Shown: one piece after another, positions 1 to 7,285 of the stretch
How positions within the stretch are numbered: the first letter of the stretch is position 1
Layout: the number at the start of each line of letters is the position of its first letter
Source of the DNA: an uncultured Spirochaetia bacterium
GTDB lineage: Bacteria > Spirochaetota > UBA6919
Direction of reading: 5' to 3'
Assembly (NCBI GenBank): GCA_913053665.1
Contig: CAJXGR010000015.1
Span: 1-18,160 of the forward strand
Length of the DNA stretch: 18,160 nucleotides
Position numbers and translations under genes: made by a program
Notes under the pieces: generated by a model
Database searches by the model: none
What the model was told of the DNA's origin: nothing
The model's input: the letters and a program-made list of their open reading frames with translations, nothing else

Positions 1-66
1 GTAGCGGCCACAGGATCCGGTTATAGCTGCAACTAAAAGCCTTAATGTTTGGAATCTCCCTTTCAT
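1..66 (-). CDS. Partial 5' end of a possible exported protein or lipoprotein
   Basis: An open frame starts with ATG at 66-64 and runs off the left edge after 22 codons. It begins MKGRFQTLRLLVAAITGSCG, which has a basic N-terminus, a short hydrophobic stretch and a Cys after small residues. That resembles a signal peptide with a loose, spirochaete-style lipobox, although Thr-Gly-Ser before Cys is not a classical lipobox. The frame is closed upstream by TAG at 87-85, so no longer start is possible. It lies 26 nt behind the membrane-protein gene at 93-581 on the same strand, so the two could be co-transcribed. There is no good Shine-Dalgarno; only AGAGGG about 15 nt upstream. The start codon sits inside a stem-loop (55-80). 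With 22 residues no function can be assigned, and the frame could be chance. Confidence 0.35.
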   Translation of the reverse strand, partial: MKGRFQTLRLLVAAITGSCGRY

Positions 67-80
67 GAGTGGAAGGGAGA
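55..80 (-). other. Stem-loop between the left-edge ORF and the membrane-protein gene
   Basis: TCTCCCTTTC at 55-64 pairs with GGAAGGGAGA at 71-80, giving a 10-bp stem with one G-T wobble and a 6-nt loop. It lies just after the stop of the gene ending at 93. No T-run follows on either strand, so it is not a standard intrinsic terminator. It covers the putative ATG at 66-64, so it could attenuate translation of the left-edge ORF if that ORF is real. Confidence 0.4.
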
Positions 81-92
81 CCCTCTAATGAA

Positions 93-581
93 TTATTCGA
101 TTGTCACACCTATCCCATTCATCTTATTGTAGACCATACCAGCAATAAGAGCTAATATATAAGCCATGATAGCTAAACCTATGGGTGAGCCTATCAGTAC
201 AAGTAGTCTTAGCCAGAAAAAGGTGTTGCCAAGTACAGGGCTTACTATTTTCTGTATTTCACTGACTGATTCTGGTAACATTATATCGTCATTTTTTTTA
301 GGGAAGATTTTTTTAATGGTCGCTTCATCTGCTTTAAGTTTATCAGCAGCATAACGCGAGATTCCCGTTATCATTAAACCAACCATTTCGTTAACGTTTG
401 GATCATATTCTGGATTTTGTTTTGCAAAAGTAAAAACAGTTTCCATTGTGTCATTCACCATTCCTTCGGCTATGTATAAACCTACAAAGCCGAATAGGCC
501 AAACAATAAACCCACCAACAAACCGGTCACAGCGGCAATCTTGGCATAAGACTTCACATCAATTGAGCTCATTTTTTTCAT
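93..581 (-). CDS. Small membrane protein of unknown function
   Basis: Encodes 162 residues, complete. A hydrophobic helix lies at about residues 14-38, glycine- and leucine-rich. A charged loop follows at about 40-118, with many Lys, Asp and Glu including KKIFPKKNDD. One or two more hydrophobic helices lie at about 120-151, and the protein ends YNKMNGIGVTIE. The hydrophobic end followed by a YN and a short hydrophilic 'GxxxxIE' tail recalls a common family of small uncharacterised bacterial membrane proteins; that resemblance is from memory and is only inference. The start is well supported: AAGGAG lies about 7 nt before the ATG at 581-579, and a promoter-like pair lies further upstream. It is divergent from the GHKL ATPase gene at 737. 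No catalytic motif is visible and no function is assigned. Confidence 0.8.
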   Translation of the reverse strand: MKKMSSIDVKSYAKIAAVTGLLVGLLFGLFGFVGLYIAEGMVNDTMETVFTFAKQNPEYDPNVNEMVGLMITGISRYAADKLKADEATIKKIFPKKNDDIMLPESVSEIQKIVSPVLGNTFFWLRLLVLIGSPIGLAIMAYILALIAGMVYNKMNGIGVTIE

Positions 582-627
582 AACAAATCTCCTTCATTTA
601 GATTATTATAGATATTGACTCGGGCTA

Positions 628-656
628 AATTTAGAGTAAATTGCAGGAGATGTCAA
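628..656 (-). promoter_or_regulatory. Candidate sigma-70 promoter for the membrane-protein gene
   Basis: On the minus strand TTGACA (656-651) is followed after 17 nt by TAAATT (633-628), a perfect -35 and a 4/6 -10. It would start transcription near 621, giving a leader of about 40 nt with the AAGGAG ribosome site. This is the only perfect -35 in the divergent gap. A TATAAT-like hexamer nearer the gene lacks a partner at usual spacing. Confidence 0.45.
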
Positions 657-703
657 TATAATTATTCTTAGAACCTTCAAGTAACATACTCAAATCACAG
701 ACT

Positions 704-732
704 TTATCAAATCCTTGAATTGCCGATATATA
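704..732 (+). promoter_or_regulatory. Weak candidate promoter directly before the GHKL-nuclease gene
   Basis: TTATCA (704-709), 17-nt spacer, TATATA (727-732); each hexamer matches 4 of 6 consensus bases. The -10 ends only 4 nt before the ATG at 737, so a transcript from here would be leaderless or start inside the codon. No Shine-Dalgarno is visible before 737. Another weak pair further upstream, TTGACT (615-620) with TAAATT (637-642), would leave a long leader instead. Confidence 0.25.
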
Positions 733-736
733 AATC

Positions 737-2206
737 ATGATTGAAATCGATAATCTACCCTATGCAACTGATCTACCTAAAATTACGATTAAACCATCCA
801 ATAAATTATTCAAAGAGTTGGGTCATACAAATTATACTTTTCTCGATCTTATTTCTGAATTGATAGATAATTCCATCTCAGTTAAAATACCTGACCGTGT
901 ATTGCAGATTGATATTGAAATTGGCCTATCCAGGAATGACAAAGCCCTTTCCTACCTTATCATTAAGGACAATGGCAAGGGGATTTCAAGAGACTTGTTA
1001 GATAAAGCCCTATCCCCCGGGGAGATAGCTGGAAGCACAGCTCTCAATGAGCATGGCTTAGGGATGAAACAGGCGATTGCGGCTCTAGGAGAGCTAAAAT
1101 ACTTAGCCACGAAGACTCACTCGGATGATCAGGCCATAGTCATTGAAGAAATAGCATTTGGCGAGATTAGCCCCAGATTGGCTCAAGTAGATTGGCCTTT
1201 TGGAACAGAGATTTGTGTCCATCACCTTAAAAATATCCTTCCCGTCCGTCCCCAGGACTATACTATGAGGATATGTCCCTATTTGGGAGCTAGATACAGA
1301 CGTTATTTAAAAGATAAATCAAAATTACAACTGACTATTGAAGTCAAAAATCTGGATAGGCCGGGAACAAATAAGATCTGGCCTATTCGACCCTTTAAAC
1401 CCGTCTACTTTCATCCTATTACAAAGCAGTATGGACCAGTCATCTACAAGCATCCATTCAATGGAAGGCGTTGGAAAGCGGAACTAACCTTTGGTTATGC
1501 CCCAGCCAATCCGTCAGAATATAAAGAGCTTGATTTACAACCGCCAAAACAGTATGAACCTTATCGAGCTTCCCTCTCAAAACAAGGATTTGATATATTA
1601 AGAAATGACAGGGTCATTTCCTTTCATCAACTTTCTGAGATTGGCTTAACGGCCTCAAGGCAAAGTCGATATAATCTTATAAACGGTGAAATCGATTTGT
1701 TAAAAGGTTTTACTACAACCCTAAGCAAAAATGATATTGTCAGAGACTTTAATTTTATGGAGTTGATTACCCAGCTCAAGGGTTTTATTCAAGAGAAAAA
1801 GCTTTTTGACAAAAAAACCTGCCATGACCTGCCTAAATCTCTTTTGATTGACCGGCTTGTTCAGCATTTAAAAACAAGAAACAGGCGTCCCATAAAAGAT
1901 ATAAGGTCTCCCTGTCCTGTTAATAGCCTTGGAGACCTGGATATATTGGCTGATGGCGAGGCCTGGCAGATAAAAACCCAATTAGCAGGTGCTTTGCAGG
2001 TTTATGAGCTTTTTGCCTTCATGGATATGGGGGCCATTGAAAAGGGTTGGTTGGTCGCCCCGGATTTTGAGTCAAACGCCAACGAGGCCGTCCAATTTAT
2101 AAAAAGTCATCACCAAAAGGATATTCATCTTCTTAAGTTGGTCAAAAAATCCAAACTTCCCATTAGCCAAGCTCCTTCCCTTGAGGAATTTAAGAAACAC
2201 TTTTAA
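737..2206 (+). CDS. GHKL (HATPase_c/MORC-like) ATPase fused to an Mrr-like PD-(D/E)xK nuclease domain
   Basis: Encodes 489 residues. The N-terminal third is a GHKL ATPase domain. The N-box is ELIDNS (E41, N45), the second motif is KDNGKGI (D78, G80, G82), and the lid glycines are in EHGLGMKQA (G107, G109, K111). Residues about 200-350 look like the S5-fold transducer of MutL/MORC-type ATPases: QGFDILRNDRVI at 283-294 and a TLSKNDIV stretch near 328-335. The C-terminal part (about 385-470) has GDLDIL (D400/D402), then EAWQIK (E408, Q411, K413), then a helix-strand pattern with GWLVAPDF. That fits the QxK form of the PD-(D/E)xK fold seen in Mrr-type restriction enzymes. The domain reading is from motifs and the nuclease part is the less certain half. 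The protein would couple ATP-driven dimer closure to DNA cleavage. The ATG at 737 is fixed by an in-frame TAA at 731-733, but it has no Shine-Dalgarno. Base composition resembles the neighbours, so there is no obvious sign of recent transfer. Confidence 0.8.
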   Translation: MIEIDNLPYATDLPKITIKPSNKLFKELGHTNYTFLDLISELIDNSISVKIPDRVLQIDIEIGLSRNDKALSYLIIKDNGKGISRDLLDKALSPGEIAGSTALNEHGLGMKQAIAALGELKYLATKTHSDDQAIVIEEIAFGEISPRLAQVDWPFGTEICVHHLKNILPVRPQDYTMRICPYLGARYRRYLKDKSKLQLTIEVKNLDRPGTNKIWPIRPFKPVYFHPITKQYGPVIYKHPFNGRRWKAELTFGYAPANPSEYKELDLQPPKQYEPYRASLSKQGFDILRNDRVISFHQLSEIGLTASRQSRYNLINGEIDLLKGFTTTLSKNDIVRDFNFMELITQLKGFIQEKKLFDKKTCHDLPKSLLIDRLVQHLKTRNRRPIKDIRSPCPVNSLGDLDILADGEAWQIKTQLAGALQVYELFAFMDMGAIEKGWLVAPDFESNANEAVQFIKSHHQKDIHLLKLVKKSKLPISQAPSLEEFKKHF

Positions 2207-2306
2207 GAAAGTTGGACTAAAAATAAAAAAAAGCGTTAGACTTATCTTCCAATTAATCGACCTATAAATCATACTATATAAGTTAATAACTATTTGGACA
2301 GCCCCT
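2207..2306 (+). other. Intergenic region upstream of murG
   Basis: This is 100 nt of very AT-rich sequence containing several -10-like strings (TATAAA, TACTAT, TATATA between about 2260 and 2280). None has a convincing -35 at 16-18 nt. No intrinsic terminator for the ATPase gene is visible. The bases just before the murG ATG (GGACAGCCCCT) give no clear Shine-Dalgarno. A murG promoter probably lies here, but the exact hexamers cannot be fixed by eye. Confidence 0.35.
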
Positions 2307-3434
2307 ATGAAACTTGCTATTACAGGAGGAGGTTCGGGAGGTCACACCCTGCCGGCCATAACTATTTATGAAGCATTCAAAGACCACTATAAGTCAGCAA
2401 ACGAGGACTTTGACAGTATCTATATCGGTAGCCATAAAGGTATTGAAAGGGATGTAGCAATAGCCAAACAGATCACTTATTTCCCCATAGCCACAGGCAA
2501 ATTAAGACGTTATTTCTCACTCTCCAACCTGACAGACCTATTCCGCATACTAAAGGGAATCGTTGACTCTTACTTCATTCTAAGACGCTTCAAACCTCAA
2601 GTTGTGTTCAGCACGGGAGGATTCGTATCAGTACCCGTGTCCATCGCTGCAAGGATCATGGGTATACCTGTTGTAATCCACGAACAGACTTCCAGCATAG
2701 GTCTTGCCAACAAAATAGCCAGCTATTTCGCTAGTAAAATCGCCACTTCCTTTACATCCTCCATCCCTTTTTTCCCGTCCCACAAAGTTGTCCATACCGG
2801 TCAACCTATTCGTAAAGAGCTATTTACAGGTTCAAAGGAAGAATGTTACAAGCTCTTTAAACTCAATATCAAATTACCCATTATCTATGTCACAGGAGGA
2901 TCTCAAGGATCTCACAAGATCAACAATACTGTCAGAGAGATCGTATCTGATTTGCTAAAATATTGTAATGTCATCCATCAGTGTGGAAGGACTCAAGGGC
3001 ATAACGATTTTGAGGAGCTTCAAAACTTCAGGATGAAACTCCCTAAAAACTTACAGGTTAGATATCTGCTTAAAGACTTCATCCAAAGCGATGAACTAAG
3101 ACATATATTGAGTGGATCCGCTTTGCTCATAGGCCGGGCAGGTGCTGGTACCGTCAATGAGGCTTTAGCCCTGAGAATACCCTCCATCTTTATCCCCCTT
3201 CCCTTTGCTACACGGAACGAACAATATCATAATGCCAAGATTCTTAAGGATCTGGGGGGGGCCGAAATCATTGAAGAAAAAGATCTTGAACCTGATCTAC
3301 TCAAAGAAAGAATTATCTCCCTACTGCTGGACACTCAGAGAAGAGAGAAAATGGCCAAAAGCTTAGAGTCAGACTCCAAAGAAAACGCAACGGAACTTCT
3401 CATCCAACTCATCCTGGAGGCCAGCAAGTCCTAA
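2307..3434 (+). CDS. murG: MurG, UDP-GlcNAc:undecaprenyl-PP-MurNAc-pentapeptide GlcNAc transferase
   Basis: Encodes 375 residues; the usual length is about 350-370. MurG adds GlcNAc to lipid I to give lipid II at the inner face of the cytoplasmic membrane, the last cytoplasmic step of peptidoglycan precursor synthesis. The N-terminal Rossmann domain carries the glycine loop GGGSGGH (7-13), STGGFVSVP (102-110) and HEQTSSIGLANK (125-136). The C-terminal UDP-GlcNAc-binding domain carries TGGSQGS (196-202), GRAGAGTVNE (276-285) and PFATRNEQYHNA (299-310). All match the family in order and spacing. The start is fixed by the GGGSGGH loop seven residues in. The ribosome-binding site is weak. The gene stands alone rather than in a mur/fts cluster and converges on the Uma2 gene with 25 nt between stop codons. 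Confidence 0.95.
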   Translation: MKLAITGGGSGGHTLPAITIYEAFKDHYKSANEDFDSIYIGSHKGIERDVAIAKQITYFPIATGKLRRYFSLSNLTDLFRILKGIVDSYFILRRFKPQVVFSTGGFVSVPVSIAARIMGIPVVIHEQTSSIGLANKIASYFASKIATSFTSSIPFFPSHKVVHTGQPIRKELFTGSKEECYKLFKLNIKLPIIYVTGGSQGSHKINNTVREIVSDLLKYCNVIHQCGRTQGHNDFEELQNFRMKLPKNLQVRYLLKDFIQSDELRHILSGSALLIGRAGAGTVNEALALRIPSIFIPLPFATRNEQYHNAKILKDLGGAEIIEEKDLEPDLLKERIISLLLDTQRREKMAKSLESDSKENATELLIQLILEASKS

Positions 3435-3459
3435 GACTTTGATTCCAAGAGCCAACAAT

Positions 3460-4194
3460 TCAGTTCTCTTCTTCCTTGCGTTTGAGTAGCAACTCTAATT
3501 CTTTGATCTTTTCCTCTGCCAGCCTACGTTGTATGGCCTCTTCTTCTGCCCGATGCCTCTCCTGTTCTGCTCTATGCCTTTCCTGATCCGCCCTATAGCT
3601 TTCTCTATCTGCTCTATACCTTTCTTGATCTAGCCGTTCGTCTCCATATAGAACATAGTTTTTCTCATGGTCTAATAGTCTTAAGCGTTTGTCTGGATCG
3701 TGGCTTATATAGATACCCAAATCACTTAGAGAGTAATGATCCTCTTCATCCTCTTCCACAGGTTCATACCCATCGCCAAAGATCCTGAATACTTCCAGAT
3801 TCAGCTTTTCAGGATCAAATATGACATACCAGGGCACTTTCAGAAGGCTAGAGTAGATATGTTTCTTTTTCCCATAATCAACTTTACGGGTCTTCCTCGA
3901 TGACAGCTCTATGACAAGGTCGATAGGAGCTTCCTTCCAGGTTTTAAAGATTCTCTTTTCACCAGGTTCTCCTCTTGTCACCAGTAGAACATCAGGAGAA
4001 ATCATCTTTTTGGGGTTGCCTTCTTCATAGTACAAACAAATATTGCCTGACACATAAGATTCAGGGAACACAGTTTCTAAAGCCCCTATCAACTGGAAAA
4101 GTAGATTACGATGTATATCAGTTTCAGCCATGGGCTTCCCATCACTTTCGGGATAATCTATTGGATCCGTAATTTTTGTTACTTCACGCTTCAT
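3460..4194 (-). CDS. Uma2-family (DUF820) putative PD-(D/E)xK endonuclease with coiled-coil tail
   Basis: Encodes 244 residues. Residues about 12-175 match the Uma2/DUF820 fold: SDGKPMAETDIHRN (18-31), ISPDVLLV with D68, DLVIELSS with E96, then KKKHIYSSLLKVPWYVIFDP. The Asp/Glu pair fits the PD-(D/E)xK nuclease superfamily. The biological role of Uma2 proteins is not established; transposon- or genome-defence roles are only suggested. Residues 191-218 are four tandem 7-residue units (ERYRADR, ESYRADQ, ERHRAEQ, ERHRAEE), followed by a Lys/Glu-rich helix to the end, which predicts a long charged coiled coil. The start at 4194 matches the usual family N-terminus, with AGGTAAG upstream. It starts 19 nt after the rnjA stop, so the two are probably co-transcribed. 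Confidence 0.88.
   Translation of the reverse strand: MKREVTKITDPIDYPESDGKPMAETDIHRNLLFQLIGALETVFPESYVSGNICLYYEEGNPKKMISPDVLLVTRGEPGEKRIFKTWKEAPIDLVIELSSRKTRKVDYGKKKHIYSSLLKVPWYVIFDPEKLNLEVFRIFGDGYEPVEEDEEDHYSLSDLGIYISHDPDKRLRLLDHEKNYVLYGDERLDQERYRADRESYRADQERHRAEQERHRAEEEAIQRRLAEEKIKELELLLKRKEEEN
3541..3624 (-). repeat. Four tandem 21-nt units inside the Uma2 gene
   Basis: Four consecutive 21-nt units encode the heptads of residues 191-218 of the Uma2-family protein. At protein level the last two differ by one residue; the first two have diverged more. The array is in frame, so copy-number change by slippage would lengthen or shorten the coiled coil without breaking the gene. Confidence 0.75.
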
Positions 4195-4213
4195 AAGAAC
4201 TTACCTATTCATT

Positions 4214-5899
4214 TTATCGTTCAATGATACGGACTACAATCATAGGCTTACGCTTGGTTTCACTATAAAAAAAGTTGCGGAGAGCTGCTTTGATCTTGTG
4301 CTTGAAACTGGCGAAATCAAGCTGAGACTCTGTTTTATAATCTTCCGTCACTTTCAGGACCATTTTCTGGGCTTTCATTAACATTTCAGAAGATTCTTTA
4401 ATATATACAAAGCCTCTGGATATAATCTCCGGCCTGAAACTCATATGACCGTTCTCACCATGCATAGAGACAATGATCACCACAATTCCATCTTCTGAAA
4501 GGGCCTGACGATCCTGTATCACCTTATTTCCTATATCACCCACTCCCTTCCCATCAACAAAGACCTGCTGAACATCTATATGGCCTACCTTATAAATACT
4601 ATTCTCACTAATTTCTATAATGTCACCATTTTCCATGACTTTCGTACGGTTTTCACTCACTCCTAATTCGGTCGCTACTTTTCTATGGGCCACCAAATTT
4701 CGATACTCCCCATGGACAGGGACAAAGAACTTGGGACGTGTCAAGCTAATCATCATCTTGAGCTCTTCCAAGTAGCCATGACCTGAGACATGAATGTCTT
4801 CAAAGGCTTCATAAATGACGTGAGCACCCGCCCTCAACAGGTTATTGATGATCTTTGAAACCCCTTTTTCATTGCCCGGAATCACGCTGGCTGAAATGAT
4901 AACTGTGTCTCCATCTTCAATCATGAGCCATTTATGCCTTTCGTGAGCAAGAAGGGATAAGGCACTCATCGGCTCTCCCTGTGTTCCAGTCGTAATTAAT
5001 ATGGTTTTACTTCTCGGAGTATTCTTTAAGCCTTCTATCGAGAGGAGTAAATCTTCAGAAAACTTGAGATAACCCATCTCGTGGGCGATGGCAATATTAT
5101 TCTCCATGCTCCGACCAGCGATGGCCACTTTTTTATTAAACTCTTTGGCTAGATCAAAGATAATTTGTATTCTCTGGATGTTCGACGCAAAGGTCGCTAA
5201 AAATATACGCCCTTTCGTTTTACGAAAAGTCTCCCTTAGGTTTTTATAAATACCCGTTTCTGAGAGAGTGTATCCGGGCTTTTTGATATTTGTACTATCG
5301 GAAAAGAGAGCTAAAAGTCCCTTCTCACCTAATTCCGCAAAGCGATAAAAATCAAACTTCTTACCATCAATGGGTGAGTGATCGATTTTAAAGTCTCCTG
5401 TGTGAAGAATCTTGCCAATCGGCAGTTCCATCATCACAGCGGCACTATCGGCAATACTATGGGTCGTTCGGATCATCTCAATGTTAAATGAGCCAATTCG
5501 AAAAGGCTCACGGTGTTTTACACAGTGAAGAGTCGCTTGATCCAGCAGTTCATGTTCTTTCAATCGGTTTTTCACTAATGCCAAAGTGAATTGAGTCCCA
5601 TAGATCGGGACATTCACCACTCGGATAAGATAGGGCAACGCTCCAATATGGTCTTCATGTCCGTGGGTTAAAACAACTGCCTTCACTTTAGACATGTTCT
5701 TGAAAACGTAGGACATATCAGGTATGACAAGATCAATCCCGTACATTCCAGACTCTGGGAACATCACACCACAATCGACAATAATTATCTCATCTTTATA
5801 TTCAAACAGGGTACAATTTTTACCAATCTCCTTACATCCACCCAGAGGGATGATCTTTATGGCATCTTCTTTTTTATTTGATCGTTTTTGTTTATTCAA
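4214..5899 (-). CDS. rnj: Ribonuclease J (metallo-beta-lactamase/beta-CASP RNase)
   Basis: Encodes 561 residues, the usual RNase J length. RNase J is a cytoplasmic 5'-3' exo- and endoribonuclease of mRNA decay and rRNA maturation. The metallo-beta-lactamase domain has THGHEDHIGALPYL (H79, H81, D83, H84), TTHSIADS (H147) and HTGDFKID (D169). The beta-CASP region has FASNIQRI, then TTGTQGEPMSAL (303-314), DIHVSGHG (H374) and FVPVHGEYR (H396). A C-terminal domain of about 110 residues follows. The start at 5899 is supported by GAGGT about 8 nt upstream. It lies 96 nt after the M16 gene with no clear terminator between, and 19 nt before the Uma2 gene. Its nearness to pnp puts two RNA-decay enzymes in one region. 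Whether it is the J1 or J2 type cannot be told; this may be the only copy. Confidence 0.93.
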   Translation of the reverse strand: MNKQKRSNKKEDAIKIIPLGGCKEIGKNCTLFEYKDEIIIVDCGVMFPESGMYGIDLVIPDMSYVFKNMSKVKAVVLTHGHEDHIGALPYLIRVVNVPIYGTQFTLALVKNRLKEHELLDQATLHCVKHREPFRIGSFNIEMIRTTHSIADSAAVMMELPIGKILHTGDFKIDHSPIDGKKFDFYRFAELGEKGLLALFSDSTNIKKPGYTLSETGIYKNLRETFRKTKGRIFLATFASNIQRIQIIFDLAKEFNKKVAIAGRSMENNIAIAHEMGYLKFSEDLLLSIEGLKNTPRSKTILITTGTQGEPMSALSLLAHERHKWLMIEDGDTVIISASVIPGNEKGVSKIINNLLRAGAHVIYEAFEDIHVSGHGYLEELKMMISLTRPKFFVPVHGEYRNLVAHRKVATELGVSENRTKVMENGDIIEISENSIYKVGHIDVQQVFVDGKGVGDIGNKVIQDRQALSEDGIVVIIVSMHGENGHMSFRPEIISRGFVYIKESSEMLMKAQKMVLKVTEDYKTESQLDFASFKHKIKAALRNFFYSETKRKPMIVVRIIER

Positions 5900-5995
5900 T
5901 GATATTTACCTCATTTCATCGTATTTAATACCTCATTATGGCTTTCACACAAAGTCGCGTCTCAAGCCTGTAAGTTTTGATCCTTTTCCTGGCAT

Positions 5996-7267
5996 CTAAT
6001 GAGTTATTATATCTTTAGATAAAGATATTTCGCTATGTTTTTCCTCTCCCAGACTATAAAAAGCATGGTTATCAAGGGTGAGGACGTCTCTGATCAAGTT
6101 GTTCAGATCCTCTACACTAACTTTTTCAATCTCACCCATGATTTCTTCGGTAGTTATGGTCTTATTATAGTCCAGTTCTTGTTTTGCATTTCGCCCCATA
6201 CGGGATTCAAGATTCTCCATACTAAATATTATCCCCCCTTTTATCTGTTCTTTGGAACGATTTAATTCCTCTTCAGATACACCTTCCTCACATAGTTTTT
6301 TTATTTCCCTAATAATAATCCTGAGTACTGGCCTATAATTCTCCAGGCTAGTCGATGAACTGATCCCAAATACGCCAGAATCTTCGTATAGTCCGGTGAA
6401 AGAATATATTGAATAGGCCAAGCCTTGTTTCTCTCGTACTTCTAAGAATAATCTTGAGCTAGACCCGCCACCAATAATATTATTGAGAAGATAAAGTCCA
6501 TAACGCCTGGGATCGTGTCGGGAGAATGCATTAAAGCCCAAGATGAAATAGACTTGTTCTAAATCTTTTATCTGAAAGTGATTCTCAAAGTTCAGTTGGG
6601 AAGAAGACGGTTGATGCTGAGTCAGTTTGTTTTGTGGGAACTTTAGTTTTTCGATTTGCCCCAAGAGTTCCTTTGAGTCAAAATTACCAGCTACTGAAAC
6701 AAGGAGATTTTCGGGAGAGTAAAACTCATGGTAGAAATCAAAGACCTTTTGCCGATTGGCGTCATTTATATTTGGAATAGTCCCCAATATGGGATAGCCT
6801 AAAGCCTGACTCTTCCATACATGACTGAAAAAGAGATCATGAATCAGCTCTTCAGGAGAGTCCTCATACATTTTAATCTCTTCGATCACCACCATCTTTT
6901 CTTTGTCAAGCTCCTGTTCATGGATCGTGGAGTTTGCCATCATATCCCATAAAATATCGACTCCCAATTCCTGATGGTGATTCATCAGATGGACATAGAA
7001 ACAGGTATTCTCCCGTTCTGTAAAGGCATTGATATGCCCACCGGCGGAGTCTATCTCTTGGGAAATATCCAGATAGGTCCTTTTATGAGTCCCCTTAAAA
7101 AGCATGTGCTCAAGAAGGTGGGTATACCCGTTGTTCTGTGTATTTTCGTAGATAGAACCTGCTTTCACCCAAAAACCCAGGGAAAAAGTCTTGAAATAGT
7201 CTTCCTGATCACAGATAAGGCGTATGCCATTATCCAATATATGTTTTTGAATCAATTTATTGCTCAC
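5996..7267 (-). CDS. M16-family zinc metallopeptidase (pitrilysin / processing-peptidase-like)
   Basis: Encodes 423 residues, typical of single M16B subunits. The inverted zinc motif is HLLEH (H50, E53, H54), and the third ligand region is VVIEEIKMYEDSPEE (E129/E130). The second half has GGGSSSRLF (266-274) and GLAYSIYSF (282-290), the Arg/Tyr substrate-binding signature of the family. All catalytic residues are present, so it should be active rather than a non-catalytic partner. The start is GTG at 7267-7265, with AGG only about 4 nt upstream. It begins 9 nt after the pnp stop, and the intervening bases form a hairpin with the stop in its loop. An M16 peptidase gene after rpsO-pnp is also the Bacillus order (ymxG). 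Its substrate is unknown; oligopeptides or exported peptides are plausible. Confidence 0.92.
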   Translation of the reverse strand: MSNKLIQKHILDNGIRLICDQEDYFKTFSLGFWVKAGSIYENTQNNGYTHLLEHMLFKGTHKRTYLDISQEIDSAGGHINAFTERENTCFYVHLMNHHQELGVDILWDMMANSTIHEQELDKEKMVVIEEIKMYEDSPEELIHDLFFSHVWKSQALGYPILGTIPNINDANRQKVFDFYHEFYSPENLLVSVAGNFDSKELLGQIEKLKFPQNKLTQHQPSSSQLNFENHFQIKDLEQVYFILGFNAFSRHDPRRYGLYLLNNIIGGGSSSRLFLEVREKQGLAYSIYSFTGLYEDSGVFGISSSTSLENYRPVLRIIIREIKKLCEEGVSEEELNRSKEQIKGGIIFSMENLESRMGRNAKQELDYNKTITTEEIMGEIEKVSVEDLNNLIRDVLTLDNHAFYSLGEEKHSEISLSKDIITH

Positions 7268-7270
7268 AAA

Positions 7271-7285
7271 CCTGCATTACGCAGG
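7271..7285 (-). promoter_or_regulatory. Hairpin at the pnp stop that covers the M16 ribosome-binding site
   Basis: CCTGC (7271-7275) and GCAGG (7281-7285) form a perfect 5-bp, GC-rich stem with a 5-nt loop. In the transcript the pnp stop codon TAA lies in the loop, and the 3' arm contains the only AGG before the GTG start of the peptidase gene. Ribosomes ending pnp would melt the stem, so this suggests translational coupling of the peptidase to pnp. No T-run follows, so it is unlikely to be a terminator. Confidence 0.5.

Noticed and set aside
3426..3439. AAGTC-CTAA-GACTT hairpin at the murG stop as terminator
   Set aside because: The stem is only 5 bp, it spans the stop codon and no T-run follows.
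3541..3624. Short regular repeats considered as a CRISPR array
   Set aside because: The 21-nt units are contiguous, in frame and without spacers; they encode coiled-coil heptads.
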